In this document: positions 1-9,135 of the stretch, in pieces
Position numbering within the stretch: the first letter of the stretch is position 1
How the letters are laid out: each line of letters opens with the position of its first letter
Assembly (NCBI GenBank): GCA_002359735.1
Contig: DENS01000007.1
Coordinates: 1-64,000 of the forward strand
Reading direction: 5' to 3'
From: Micavibrio sp. UBA2638
Lineage (GTDB): Bacteria; Pseudomonadota; Alphaproteobacteria; Micavibrionales; Micavibrionaceae
DNA length: 64,000 nucleotides
The notes under the pieces: generated by a model
The model's input: the letters and a program-made list of their open reading frames with translations, nothing else
Databases searched by the model: none
What the model was told of the DNA's origin: nothing
Made by a program: the position numbers and the translations under genes

Positions 1-165
1 CTTCTAACAAAAGATGAATACAAGATATTTTTTGAATATAAGCAACCATAATTGGGTATGTAATTGATTGATTTACGATGAGATTTTATGCGCAGTTAGG
101 AATCAATAATTCTTAGGAAAACTGATGCATAATACGTCGTAATACGTTGTTTTAATATGTTATAA

Positions 166-255
166 TGGCGGAGGAGGTGGGATTCGAACCCACGATGGGC
201 TTTCACCCATGCCGGTTTTCAAGACCGGTGCATTCAACCACTCTGCCATCTCTCC
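166..255 (-). tRNA. tRNA-Ser (anticodon UGA)
   Basis: Read on the minus strand this folds as a class II tRNA. The anticodon stem CCGGT/ACCGG encloses loop CTTGAAA with anticodon TGA, the long variable arm pairs ATGGG with CCCAT, and the T arm is GTGGG-TTCGAAT-CCCAC. The CCA end is encoded. The acceptor is odd: the 5' strand GGAGAGA faces CTCCTCC, giving pairs 1-72 to 4-69, then A5xC68, G6-U67 and A7xC66. All other elements look intact, so it is probably functional. Confidence 0.95.
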
Positions 256-353
256 ATAAGAATGTGTGAGTAGTCTTAAAAACTGAATGTAATTTCTAAC
301 GATATTCTGGTATCTCTGTCTAGTCTTAATTTAAAGATTTTTGGATTTACGGG

Positions 354-791
354 ATGTTTTTTGCACAATTAGTTATTGGCGCTATTCTTGTTTGTATGAC
401 CGTTTTGGTGCACGCCGTTGCCTTGGACAGGTTGATGAAATTTTTGGCACAGGCCGGCCCAGCGTTTTATCGCCGGTTTTATCGTCACTGGAAAGCGCCG
501 ATGTTAATTGTGACAGCACTGGGGGTTTTTTGTGCGCATATCGTTCAAATTTGGTTGTGGGCCATTTTTTATATTAGCGTGACCGAATTTGAAAGTTTTG
601 AAGAAGCGCTCTATTTTTCTACATCCACATTTACAACAGTTGGGTACGGGGATGTTGTATTGGATGAATCGTGGCGTTTGATCAGTTCGTTTCAATCGGC
701 CAACGGGTTTCTTTTGTTTGGCTGGTCTACGGCCTTTATATTTGAAGTCATGTCTAAATTATATGAAACTGATGTTTTAAGAAAGCGATGA
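354..791 (+). CDS. Small potassium channel protein (ion channel 2 family)
   Basis: This 145-residue membrane protein has the K+ selectivity filter signature TTVGYGD at residues 94-100. Hydrophobic segments lie at about 3-24, 50-73 and 112-132, so the usual two-helix pore unit (50-132) is preceded by one extra N-terminal helix. There is no RCK or cyclic-nucleotide domain, so gating would come from the membrane part or a partner. It ends 4 bases before the lytic transglycosylase gene. A clear Shine-Dalgarno is not obvious before the ATG. Family assignment is firm from the filter; the physiological role (K+ leak or membrane potential) is inferred. Confidence 0.85.
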   Translation: MFFAQLVIGAILVCMTVLVHAVALDRLMKFLAQAGPAFYRRFYRHWKAPMLIVTALGVFCAHIVQIWLWAIFYISVTEFESFEEALYFSTSTFTTVGYGDVVLDESWRLISSFQSANGFLLFGWSTAFIFEVMSKLYETDVLRKR

Positions 792-795
792 TGCC

Positions 796-1782
796 ATGTT
801 ACGTACGATAGTTTTTGTAACCACTATTTTTATCACCATTGTAGCGCTGGGCACTTTATCCAGAGCAGATGCTAATGATCAATCTTTTGAGAACTGGTTA
901 TCTTCTTTCAAGACCGAGGCTATAAGCAAAGGGATTGATCAATCCATTCTAGATGCGGCCTTTGCGGATGTGAGCGGTCCAATTGCACGTATTATTGAAC
1001 TGGATAGAAAGCAGCCTGAGGGTACAATGACTTTCGCGCAATACAAACGGCGCGTTATTTCACAGGCCCGTATTGAGCAGGGGCGCCGCATGTACAGGCA
1101 GCACCGTAATGCACTGGAGGCAGCGGCCAGGCAATACGGCGTTCCGGCGAATTATATCGTGGCCTTATGGGGTATTGAAACCAGCTATGGTAATAATACG
1201 GGTGGGTTCGGTGTGATTTCGGCTTTGGCGACGTTGGCTTATGATGGGCGCCGCAGCGCGTTTTTTCGCTCTGAGTTGCTGAATGCATTAAAAATTCTGC
1301 AACAAGGGCATATCGATCCGGCCCGAATGAAGGGGTCATGGGCAGGGGCCATGGGGCAGAATCAGTTTATGCCATCCAGTTTTAATGCCTATGCTGTAGA
1401 TGGAAATAATGATGGACGCCGTGATATCTGGACATCTTTGCCCGATGTTTTTGCGTCCAGTGCAAATTATCTAAGTAAGCATGGTTGGAAAGAGGACCAG
1501 CGATGGGGGCGTGAGGTTAAATTGCCCTCTAATTTTCCGCCATCTTTAGCGTCTTTGGATATAAAAAAATCATTAAATGAGTGGAAAGATATGGGGATTC
1601 GTTTACCAAGCGGTGCTGCTATCCCTACAGCACCGGGGATGAAGGCTTCCGTTGTTCTTCCTGATGGCATTAACGGGCCCGCCTTCTTGGCCTATGACAA
1701 TTACCGTGTTATCATGCGGTGGAATAAATCTACATATTTTGCCACTTCGGTCGGATTACTGGCTGATTCTATATCGTATTAA
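796..1782 (+). CDS. Lytic murein transglycosylase, MltB/SLT_2 family
   Basis: A secreted peptidoglycan-cleaving enzyme of 328 residues that would cut the MurNAc-GlcNAc bond and form 1,6-anhydro ends. Residues 1-25 form a signal peptide ending in SRADA. The SLT_2 domain follows, with catalytic Glu128 in the motif WGIETSYG and the family stretch GAMGQNQFMPSSF near residue 190. No lipobox is present, so it is likely soluble periplasmic. The C-terminal peptidoglycan-binding domain of some relatives is absent. It sits with RlpA and a D,D-carboxypeptidase, which suggests a cell-wall remodelling group. The subfamily (MltB-like) is less certain than the fold. Confidence 0.9.
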   Translation: MLRTIVFVTTIFITIVALGTLSRADANDQSFENWLSSFKTEAISKGIDQSILDAAFADVSGPIARIIELDRKQPEGTMTFAQYKRRVISQARIEQGRRMYRQHRNALEAAARQYGVPANYIVALWGIETSYGNNTGGFGVISALATLAYDGRRSAFFRSELLNALKILQQGHIDPARMKGSWAGAMGQNQFMPSSFNAYAVDGNNDGRRDIWTSLPDVFASSANYLSKHGWKEDQRWGREVKLPSNFPPSLASLDIKKSLNEWKDMGIRLPSGAAIPTAPGMKASVVLPDGINGPAFLAYDNYRVIMRWNKSTYFATSVGLLADSISY

Positions 1783-1824
1783 CCAAGTGTATCCCAAGCA
1801 TTGTTTTAAATAAGAAGAGAGATT

Positions 1825-2814
1825 ATGAAACGCCCCTTATTTTTGTGTTTAACCCTTTCATTTGTGTTGTTTTTAAATGCTTGTGCTGAGGCTGAACTGG
1901 TTTCGCATGTCGGTAAATCTATTCAGGGGCCATCGCGTTCCCAGGGGAGTTTTAAGGTCGGGAACCCCTATAAGATCGCGGGGAAATGGTACCGCCCGGT
2001 GGAAAGTTATACGCATGAAGAAACGGGTATTGCATCCTGGTATGGCCCTAATTTTGCCGGTAAACCGACTGCCAATGGCGAAATTTTTGATCCGAATGAG
2101 CTGACGGCCGCGCACAGGACGCTTCAGCTCCCATCACTCATTCGTGTAACCAATCTAGAAAACGGGCGTTCCCTGGTTTTGCGTGTGAATGATCGCGGTC
2201 CATTTTCACGTGGCAGGGTTCTGGATGTTTCCCGCAGAGGGGCGGAATTGTTAGGCTTTAAAAAACAAGGGACTGCGCGGGTGAAAATTCAGGTTCTGGC
2301 ACAAGAAAGCCGCGCCATTGCGGAGGCTGCAAAACGCGGTGAAGATACTGCGGGTATCGAGGTCGCAATGAACGAGCGTGTCACATCGGGAAAAGTGTCG
2401 CCATCTGGTCAGGCGCGCGGCGGAACACTTGCGCCAAAACAAGTTGCGACAGGGTATAGAACTGCATCAGGGGCGCCGCTGCAACCGGTTGAGGTTTATG
2501 ATTTGCAGCCGCCACAAGGCGTAAGCGGTCACAACGTAGGCGGCCGGTTCTATCCTGATCCTGTCGTGAAACAAGTTCCGGTGCAACCGACGACGATATT
2601 TGTTCAGGCCGGGTCTTTCACAAATAAAGCAAATGCCGAAGCGCTGGCGCAAAAGCTATCCGTTTATGGGCGTACGCAGGTGACACCGGCGTTGATCCGC
2701 AATCAACAATTCTATCGCGTTCGTCTGCCTGCCGCTGATGTCGCCACCGCAGATCGAATTTTAGAGGCCGTGATTGATGGCGGTAATAGTAACGCAATAA
2801 TCATGGTTGAATAA
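1825..2814 (+). CDS. rlpA: Septal ring lytic transglycosylase RlpA family lipoprotein
   Basis: A 329-residue outer-membrane lipoprotein candidate. The signal peptide ends in a lipobox with Cys20 (LNAC). A double-psi beta-barrel (RlpA) domain occupies about residues 70-160 and includes ASWYGPNFAGKPTANGE and the catalytic-region motif VNDRGPF. A variable linker leads to a C-terminal SPOR domain (about 255-329, FVQAGSFTNKANAEALA) that in this family binds denuded septal glycan. AGAAGAGA lies just upstream of the ATG. It is followed within 61 bases by the D,D-carboxypeptidase gene, the usual order in alphaproteobacteria. Known relatives cleave or tether septal peptidoglycan; activity here is inferred. 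Confidence 0.93.
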   Translation: MKRPLFLCLTLSFVLFLNACAEAELVSHVGKSIQGPSRSQGSFKVGNPYKIAGKWYRPVESYTHEETGIASWYGPNFAGKPTANGEIFDPNELTAAHRTLQLPSLIRVTNLENGRSLVLRVNDRGPFSRGRVLDVSRRGAELLGFKKQGTARVKIQVLAQESRAIAEAAKRGEDTAGIEVAMNERVTSGKVSPSGQARGGTLAPKQVATGYRTASGAPLQPVEVYDLQPPQGVSGHNVGGRFYPDPVVKQVPVQPTTIFVQAGSFTNKANAEALAQKLSVYGRTQVTPALIRNQQFYRVRLPAADVATADRILEAVIDGGNSNAIIMVE

Positions 2815-2875
2815 AATCCGTAAGGTTGCTTTACTAGTGCACAAATTTACATTTCGAAAAGACAAAGGTAGTATC

Positions 2876-4012
2876 ATGCGTTTTCTTGCATTCTTATCCA
2901 TTCTTGCTGTTTCCCTGTCCGCGCCGACCATGGCGCAAGCGAGCGTGCAGACTGAAGCCAAACAGGCCATTATTGTTGATTATGATACAGGTACAGTATT
3001 ATTTGCGAAAAACCCTGATCAACAAATGCCGACCTCATCCATGAGCAAGGTCATGACACTTTATATGGTGTTTGATGCGCTGAAAAAAGGCGTAGTAAAA
3101 ATGGATGATACTTTTCTTGTAAGTGAAGGGGCCTGGCGTAAGGGCGGATCGAAAATGTTTGTTGAAGTTAACAAACGCGTTAGTGTCGAGGATCTAATTC
3201 GCGGCGTTTCTGTTCAATCAGGCAATGATGCAACAATTGTATTGGCTGAAGGACTTTCTGGTACTGAGGACGCTTTTGCCCATGCAATGACGGCAAAGGC
3301 CAAAGAGATGGGCATGGAAAACTCTAATTTCGCCAATGCCAGTGGCTGGCCTGACCCGCTGCATTATTCGACAGCGCGTGATCTTGCGGTATTAACCAAG
3401 CATCTGATCCAGGATTTTCCGGAGCACTACTCTGTCTTTTCAGAAAAAGAATTTACGTATAATAATATTACTCAGAAAAACCGCAACCCGCTTTTGTTTC
3501 GTAATATGGGGGCTGATGGGGTGAAAACGGGCCATACCGAAGATGGTGGCTATGGTTTGATCGGTTCTGGTATGAATGCTGACGGACGCCGGGTCATTCT
3601 TGTTGTTAACGGCCTTCCCAGTATGAGCGCGAGAGCTCAGGAATCAGCTCGTTTGCTGGAATGGGCTCTGCAGGGCTTTACGAATAAAACATTGTATGAA
3701 GCGGATGATGTGGTGGCCCAGGCAGAGGTTGTTTACGGTAAAGAATCCAGCGTTGCTTTTGGCGTGCAGAGTAAGGTCGTGTTGACCATTCCTAAAGTGT
3801 CTTCTCGCGAGATTAAAATCGAGGCGGAATATAAAAAGCCATTGATAGCACCGATTAACAAAGGTGATGAAATTGGAACACTATATGTGAGCGTACCCGG
3901 TCATGAACATGTTACAACGGTGCCTTTAATTGCCCGTGAAGATGTGAAGGCCAAAGGTTTCTTTGCAAAAACCATTGCCAAAGCAAAACAGTTCTTTGCA
4001 GCCAGGTCATAA
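2876..4012 (+). CDS. dacA: D-alanyl-D-alanine carboxypeptidase (PBP5/6 type)
   Basis: This penicillin-binding protein trims the terminal D-Ala from peptidoglycan stem peptides. I use the ATG at 2876, which gives a proper signal peptide (MRFLAFLSILAVSLSAP) preceded by AAAGG; the in-frame ATG at 2807 would overlap rlpA and add 23 charged residues. All three active-site motifs are present: S55-M-S-K58, S115-G-N117 and K217-T-G219. The PBP5_C beta domain follows (about 270-360), ending in a basic amphipathic tail that typically anchors the enzyme to the inner membrane. At 378 residues it has family-typical length. Confidence 0.95.
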   Translation: MRFLAFLSILAVSLSAPTMAQASVQTEAKQAIIVDYDTGTVLFAKNPDQQMPTSSMSKVMTLYMVFDALKKGVVKMDDTFLVSEGAWRKGGSKMFVEVNKRVSVEDLIRGVSVQSGNDATIVLAEGLSGTEDAFAHAMTAKAKEMGMENSNFANASGWPDPLHYSTARDLAVLTKHLIQDFPEHYSVFSEKEFTYNNITQKNRNPLLFRNMGADGVKTGHTEDGGYGLIGSGMNADGRRVILVVNGLPSMSARAQESARLLEWALQGFTNKTLYEADDVVAQAEVVYGKESSVAFGVQSKVVLTIPKVSSREIKIEAEYKKPLIAPINKGDEIGTLYVSVPGHEHVTTVPLIAREDVKAKGFFAKTIAKAKQFFAARS

Positions 4013-4030
4013 CGCTTTACATTCTTTAGC

Positions 4031-4681
4031 ATGGCTAAGCATCAAGGATATTTTGTAACATTTGAAGGTGGGGAAGGTGCCGGGAAGTCAACGCAAGTTC
4101 ACCGCCTGAGCGAATATATGCGCGGGCTTGGCCATGAGGTCATATTGACGCGCGAACCCGGGGGCACGCTGGAGGCGGAAAGAATCCGTGATTTACTTGT
4201 TCGCAATGATGGGGGGGGGTGGTCGCCACTTGAGGAATGCCTTTTGCTATTTGCGGCTCGGTCCCATCATATTCGTACATTAATTAAGCCATCTGTTGAG
4301 GCGGGAAAAATTGTTATTTGTGATCGTTTTACCGATTCGACGCGTGCCTATCAGGGGTATGGCCTTGGTGTGGATATGCAGAAAATTGAATCGTTGAATG
4401 AGACCGTTATAGATGGTTTTCAACCCGATTTAACCTTTGTTTTGGATATTGATGTGCGCGCAGGTCTTGCCCGATCGACCGATAGGCTGGCCGCTGAGAG
4501 CAGTAACGAAGACCGTTACGAACGTCTTGATCTGGATTTTCATCAGAAATTGCGGCAAGGCTTTTTGAATATGGCCGAGCAAGATACGGCGCGTTTTTGC
4601 GTCATTGACGCGGAAAGATCTGAGGATGAAATTGCAGATGAAATTAAAAACGAGCTTAATAAAAGGATGGGCATGGCATGA
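4031..4681 (+). CDS. tmk: Thymidylate kinase
   Basis: It phosphorylates dTMP to dTDP with ATP in the cytoplasm. The P-loop FEGGEGAGKST spans residues 11-21, and DRFTDSTRAYQGYG is the dTMP-binding DR motif region. Length (216 residues) is normal. The gene ends in ATGA overlapping the holB start, so the two are probably translationally coupled, as in many proteobacteria. One oddity is a run of nine G at 4211-4219 coding Gly-Gly-Gly before Trp-Ser-Pro; slippage there would frameshift an essential gene. Confidence 0.96.
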   Translation: MAKHQGYFVTFEGGEGAGKSTQVHRLSEYMRGLGHEVILTREPGGTLEAERIRDLLVRNDGGGWSPLEECLLLFAARSHHIRTLIKPSVEAGKIVICDRFTDSTRAYQGYGLGVDMQKIESLNETVIDGFQPDLTFVLDIDVRAGLARSTDRLAAESSNEDRYERLDLDFHQKLRQGFLNMAEQDTARFCVIDAERSEDEIADEIKNELNKRMGMA

Positions 4682-5841
4682 GCTTGTTTGGTGATGAAGT
4701 TGAAGCTGACCCGGTTCAAGATATTGAAATGACGCCGGATGCACCTCACGACGGTGTGGCGGGCGTTATGCCGCCAAAAGATAACCCTCTTTGCTTTGGC
4801 CATAACCTTCAGGAACAGGGGCTTTTGAAGTTATATAATGCTGGTAAAATGCCCCATGCCCTTATTTTTGCGGGAGCCGAAGGGATTGGCAAGTTAACAT
4901 TTGCGTACAGAGTGGCCCGTTTTCTTTTGGTGCAGGAATTGACGGACCCCAATCAAGATGCCCTTTTTGGCGCGGAAGACTCTGGCCCGTCTGTCACAAT
5001 GGATGTTGAACCGGAACATGCCACTTATCGGCGCATAGCGGCCGGCGGTCATTCTGACTTCAAGATTGTTGATCGTTTGTTTGATGATGCAAAAGGGCGC
5101 AAAAAAGATACGGTAGAGGTCGCTGAAATTCGTAAGGTTGCCCCTTTTTTACACATGACAGCGGGGGAAGCAGGCTGGCGCGTTGTTATTATTAATGATG
5201 CGGATACAATGAATCGCAGTTCACAAAATGCCATTTTAAAAATTTTGGAAGAACCGCCGGAGAACACACTTTTAATCTTGATCGCGCACCGCGTTGGTGC
5301 CCTGATACCTACAATACGCTCCCGCGCGCGTGTGATTAATTTTCAGCCGCTATCTATCGAAGACTTTCAAACCTTGTTACAACGCCAGGGGCATCATTTG
5401 GGACTGACTGAATTGCAGGCACTGTATACACTGTCTGAAGCCAGCATAGGCCGCGCCCTTGATTTAATTGATCAAGGCGGGCTGGATGTAATGGGCAAAG
5501 TGATCACAATGTTTGAAGATTACCCCGATTGGAAATTCTCACAAATTCACGTCGTCGCCGAGGATTTGTCGCGTTCAAACAATGCTCAGGGCTTTATGAT
5601 GTTTCAGAATGTAATGTTGTGGATTGCCCGTCAACTCACTTTGGCCAAGGCCAGAGGGCAGGCGTTACCGGCAGGGCCTTTATCGTCTTTGGATTTGTTT
5701 GATACTATGATACAAAATTCATCACTGGAAGGTCTGATGCGCTTATGTGATGCTCTAAAGGATCATTTTGATACGGTTAATCGGGGCAACCTTGAAAAGC
5801 GGCAGGCTGTTTTAAAAGCATTTACTCTATTCACGACTTAA
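4678..5841 (+). CDS. holB: DNA polymerase III subunit delta-prime
   Basis: Clamp-loader subunit of the replicative polymerase (387 residues). The AAA+ core starts near residue 40 with GHNLQEQGLLKLYNAGKMPHA-type sequence, and a Walker A-like GAEGIGKLT is at about residues 62-70. The conserved ILKILEEPP motif is near residue 185. The usual sensor motif SRC appears as SRA. The start ATG overlaps the tmk stop by four bases. Context tmk-holB-metG-tatD is the standard arrangement for this subunit and supports the call over other clamp-loader ATPases. Confidence 0.94.
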   Translation: MSLFGDEVEADPVQDIEMTPDAPHDGVAGVMPPKDNPLCFGHNLQEQGLLKLYNAGKMPHALIFAGAEGIGKLTFAYRVARFLLVQELTDPNQDALFGAEDSGPSVTMDVEPEHATYRRIAAGGHSDFKIVDRLFDDAKGRKKDTVEVAEIRKVAPFLHMTAGEAGWRVVIINDADTMNRSSQNAILKILEEPPENTLLILIAHRVGALIPTIRSRARVINFQPLSIEDFQTLLQRQGHHLGLTELQALYTLSEASIGRALDLIDQGGLDVMGKVITMFEDYPDWKFSQIHVVAEDLSRSNNAQGFMMFQNVMLWIARQLTLAKARGQALPAGPLSSLDLFDTMIQNSSLEGLMRLCDALKDHFDTVNRGNLEKRQAVLKAFTLFTT

Positions 5842-5853
5842 GAAAGCAAGGCC

Positions 5854-7434
5854 ATGAGTGCACAAAATTTTTATATCACGACCGCTATTTCCTATGTAAA
5901 TGGTTTGCCGCATTTGGGACATGCCTATGAAGCGATATTGACTGATGTAATGGCTCGTTTTCAGCGCTTGGACGGTCAGAATGTTATGTTCCTGACTGGT
6001 ACTGATGAACACGGTGAAAAGGTTCATAAAACGGCCGAGAAAAATGGCATGAGCGCGCAGGAATTTGCAGATTTGAATGCGGCAGGATTTCAAAAAATGG
6101 CAGGAACACTCAATATTAGTAATGATGATTTTATCCGTACTACCGAACCGCGCCATTATGAGGCTGCCAGGGCGATATGGCAAAAATTGCAAGATAAAGG
6201 CGATATCTACCTGGATAAATATGAAGGCTGGTACAGCGTTCGTGAAGAAGGCTACTTTACAGAGGATGAATTAACGAAAGACCCGGAAACGGGCCATATG
6301 ATGACCCCAAATGGAACAGAAGCGGAATGGGTTGAAGAGCCAAGCTACTTCTTTAAATTGTCGGAGTATACAGACAAACTTTTAGCGTTTTATGACGATC
6401 ATCCGGAATTTATACAACCGGTCGCGCGCCGTAACGAAATTATTTCATTCGTAAAGGGGGGCTTGCGTGATTTATCTGTTTCCCGTGATAAAAAGCGTCT
6501 GAGCTGGGGCATACCTGTTCCCGGGGATGATGATCATGTCATGTATGTGTGGTTGGACGCTTTGACAAATTATATTACGGCTGCCGGTTATCCCGATGTT
6601 GATTGTGAACGTTTTCAGTCCTTTTGGCCTGCGGATTATCACGTTATCGGTAAGGATATTATTCGTTTTCATGCCGTTTATTGGCCTGCATTTTTGATGT
6701 CGGCCGGTATTGATTTACCGCGGACGATTTTTGCGCATGGGTTTATTAATGTTCAAGGTGTGAAAATGTCCAAGTCGCTTGGGAATGTTTTGTCGCCTGA
6801 TGGGCTTGTTGAAACATATGGGCTGGATGCAATCCGATATCTTTTAATGCGCGAGATTCCGCACGGTCAGGATGGTAATTTTTCCCATGATCATGCTGTG
6901 CAGCGGATAAATGCTGATTTGGCAAATGGTCTTGGTAATTTATCGCAGCGCACTTTATCGATGATCTATAAAAACTGTGATGCAATTTTGCCATCTGGAG
7001 AGGGCATGAATAATGAGGATAAAGCACTTTTAAACAAGGTATATAGCGATCTGCAGGGGCCAATGCGTGAACATTTTCGCGCTTTTGAATTCCATAAAGG
7101 GTTAGAGGTAATCATGAGCGCATCCCGCATGGCCGACGCCTATATTGATGCGAATGCTCCTTGGAAGTTAAAGAAAGACGATCCTGAGCGTATGAAGGTT
7201 GTTTTATATACGCTGGCGGAGATCATACGCTGTCTGGCTATTTCCATGTTGCCGGTGACGCCTGAGGCCGCTGGGAAAATACTGGATCAGCTTGATATTA
7301 AATCAGATGAACGCTATCTCGTACATGTTGGTACGGACCACGCCTTGAAAGCGGGAGTGCCGATAGAAAAACCGGAAGGGGTTTTTCCGCGCATTGTTGA
7401 AAAAGAAGAGGAACGGCAAAAGGCAGCCAGTTGA
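5854..7434 (+). CDS. metG: Methionyl-tRNA synthetase
   Basis: Class I aminoacyl-tRNA synthetase charging tRNA-Met (526 residues). The HIGH-type signature is HLGH at residues 20-23 and the KMSKS loop is at 304-308. The insert that carries a zinc knuckle in some MetG proteins lacks cysteines here (WYSVREEGYFTEDEL), as in other alphaproteobacterial forms. The anticodon-binding helical domain fills the C-terminal third, and there is no C-terminal tRNA-binding/dimerisation extension. It starts 12 bases after holB, and its stop overlaps the tatD start (TGATG). Confidence 0.97.
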   Translation: MSAQNFYITTAISYVNGLPHLGHAYEAILTDVMARFQRLDGQNVMFLTGTDEHGEKVHKTAEKNGMSAQEFADLNAAGFQKMAGTLNISNDDFIRTTEPRHYEAARAIWQKLQDKGDIYLDKYEGWYSVREEGYFTEDELTKDPETGHMMTPNGTEAEWVEEPSYFFKLSEYTDKLLAFYDDHPEFIQPVARRNEIISFVKGGLRDLSVSRDKKRLSWGIPVPGDDDHVMYVWLDALTNYITAAGYPDVDCERFQSFWPADYHVIGKDIIRFHAVYWPAFLMSAGIDLPRTIFAHGFINVQGVKMSKSLGNVLSPDGLVETYGLDAIRYLLMREIPHGQDGNFSHDHAVQRINADLANGLGNLSQRTLSMIYKNCDAILPSGEGMNNEDKALLNKVYSDLQGPMREHFRAFEFHKGLEVIMSASRMADAYIDANAPWKLKKDDPERMKVVLYTLAEIIRCLAISMLPVTPEAAGKILDQLDIKSDERYLVHVGTDHALKAGVPIEKPEGVFPRIVEKEEERQKAAS

Positions 7435-8243
7435 TGTGGATTGATTCTCATTGCCATCTTAGCCATGAACGTATAGTGGAACATGGTTCGCCGGAAGATA
7501 TTATCCGCGCGGCAAATGCGGCGCAGGTGGGTGGTATGGTGACCATATCCTGCCAAATTACAGGGGATTTTCCCAAGCAGTTGGAAACGGCGCGTGATTA
7601 TCATAACGTCTGGTGTTCAATTGGGACACACCCCCATGATGCCGGTAATGAAGCGGAAAAGGAAATTTCTCTTGAGCGCTTAATAGATATGTCGCAATCA
7701 GATGACAAAATTATAGGTATTGGAGAAAGCGGGCTGGATTATTATTATGATTACGCCCCCCGTGATGATCAGGAACAATCCTTTCGTAAACATATGCAGG
7801 CCTGTGTTGAAACGAGCTTGCCGTTGATTGTACATAGCCGTGACGCCGAAGATGATACGGCGCGGATGATGCAGGAAGAATCTGCAGGCGGTAAGTTGAC
7901 CGGGGTGATGCATTGCTTTTCTTCAGATGCCCGATTGGCGCACGCCGCGCTGGATTTGGGTTTTTATATTTCATTTTCCGGCATTGTGACTTTTAAGGCG
8001 GCAGAAGAATTGCGGCATGTGGCAAAGACCATACCTTTGGAGCGCATTTTGGTGGAGACTGATGCGCCTTTTCTTGCGCCTGTTCCGTATCGTGGAAAAA
8101 TTAATCAGCCGGCCTATGTTGCCGAAACAGGGAAATTTATCGCGGGGCTTCGAGGGATTGAGCCGGATGAATTCGCAGCGATTACCACACAAAACTTCTT
8201 TAACCTGTTTACCAAGGCCTCTGACACATGGGTGAGCCCATAA
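7434..8243 (+). CDS. tatD: TatD family metal-dependent hydrolase/DNase
   Basis: TIM-barrel metallo-hydrolase of the TatD/YcfH type; relatives have 3'-5' DNase activity. The N-terminal metal ligands are in MWIDSHCHLS (His6 and His8). Further family motifs are GESGLDYYYD, plus HSRDAEDD and VETDAPFLAP downstream. I start at ATG 7434, which overlaps the metG stop as TGATG; a TTG at 7431 is the other option and only adds one residue. The stop TAA overlaps the next gene's ATG (TAATG). Length is about 269 residues, normal for the family. The cellular substrate is not known from sequence. Confidence 0.93.
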   Translation: MWIDSHCHLSHERIVEHGSPEDIIRAANAAQVGGMVTISCQITGDFPKQLETARDYHNVWCSIGTHPHDAGNEAEKEISLERLIDMSQSDDKIIGIGESGLDYYYDYAPRDDQEQSFRKHMQACVETSLPLIVHSRDAEDDTARMMQEESAGGKLTGVMHCFSSDARLAHAALDLGFYISFSGIVTFKAAEELRHVAKTIPLERILVETDAPFLAPVPYRGKINQPAYVAETGKFIAGLRGIEPDEFAAITTQNFFNLFTKASDTWVSP

Positions 8244-9037
8244 TGGCCGGTTCTTTAGGGGTTACAATATTGGGCTGCGGCGGATCTGCAGGCGTTCCTG
8301 CGGCGGGTAATTACTGGGGGGCGTGTGATCCAAATGAACCCAGAAACTTCCGTTCACGGTGTTCTATTGTGGTGCAGTCTGATCAAACGACATTAATTGT
8401 TGATACCGGGCCAGAATTTCGTATGCAGGTGAACCGGGAAAATATCAATACTGTGGATGCGGTTCTGTATTCACATTACCATGGGGATCATGTCGATGGT
8501 ATTGCAGATTTACGAACGTTCCGCTTTCGAAATAAGGCGTTGGTGCCTATTTATGCCAATGATGAAACGCTTGAGGTCTTTGATCGCAACTTTCCCCATT
8601 TTGTAAATGCTGGTGATTCTATTTATCCGCAGATACTGGAGCCTCGCCTGATAGAAAAAAACGCTTATAATAAGCCTATGCGGGTTGGTGATATTGATTT
8701 TATTCCTTTTGAGCAAGATCATACGACTTGTAAAACGCTTGGGTATCGTTTTGGTGATTTTGCCTACAGCGTGGATGTTTTGAAAATCGATGAGGCCGGT
8801 TTACGCACTTTAAAAGGCGTGAAGACCTGGGTCGTGGATTCAGCCGGATATAAACATGATGATAATCTGGTGCATATTAATTTAAAAAACATTTATGAAT
8901 ATAATAAAATTATAGGCGCGCAGCGTGTGATCCTTACCAGTTTAACCCTTGCAATGGATTATCAAACCCTTCTAAGTGAGCTGCCCGATGGCTATGAGCC
9001 TGCTTATGATGGGTTACGATTGACAGCTGCTCGCTAA
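8243..9037 (+). CDS. MBL-fold metallo-hydrolase (PhnP-like)
   Basis: A metallo-beta-lactamase-fold protein of about 264 residues. The metal motif HYHGDH is at residues 78-83. Upstream, LGCGGSAGVP and the run WGACDP...SRCS place cysteines as in PhnP-like cyclic phosphodiesterases. I choose ATG 8243, which overlaps the tatD stop (TAATG) with GGGTGAG at 8230-8236 as a ribosome site; the in-frame ATG at 8228 lies inside tatD. The tatD-MBL order is common in alphaproteobacteria, but the substrate is unproven. PhnP-type phosphodiesterase is the nearest match, not a demonstrated function. Confidence 0.88.
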   Translation: MAGSLGVTILGCGGSAGVPAAGNYWGACDPNEPRNFRSRCSIVVQSDQTTLIVDTGPEFRMQVNRENINTVDAVLYSHYHGDHVDGIADLRTFRFRNKALVPIYANDETLEVFDRNFPHFVNAGDSIYPQILEPRLIEKNAYNKPMRVGDIDFIPFEQDHTTCKTLGYRFGDFAYSVDVLKIDEAGLRTLKGVKTWVVDSAGYKHDDNLVHINLKNIYEYNKIIGAQRVILTSLTLAMDYQTLLSELPDGYEPAYDGLRLTAAR

Positions 9038-9135
9038 ATATAATAGAAAACGGTGAGTTTTTTATGTTGCGTGATTGCTTTGCGAAGGGGCAGTCCGTAA
9101 ACTGGAACAACCCTGTATAAAAATAAGAGAGCCGA

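Noticed and set aside
100..160. Tandem AATACGTCGT/AATACGTTGT as a repeat element
   Set aside because: Only two imperfect 10-base units, no further copies nearby; may be chance.
2807..2875. Upstream start for the carboxypeptidase
   Set aside because: It would overlap rlpA and put 23 charged residues before a good signal peptide; ATG 2876 has its own AAAGG.
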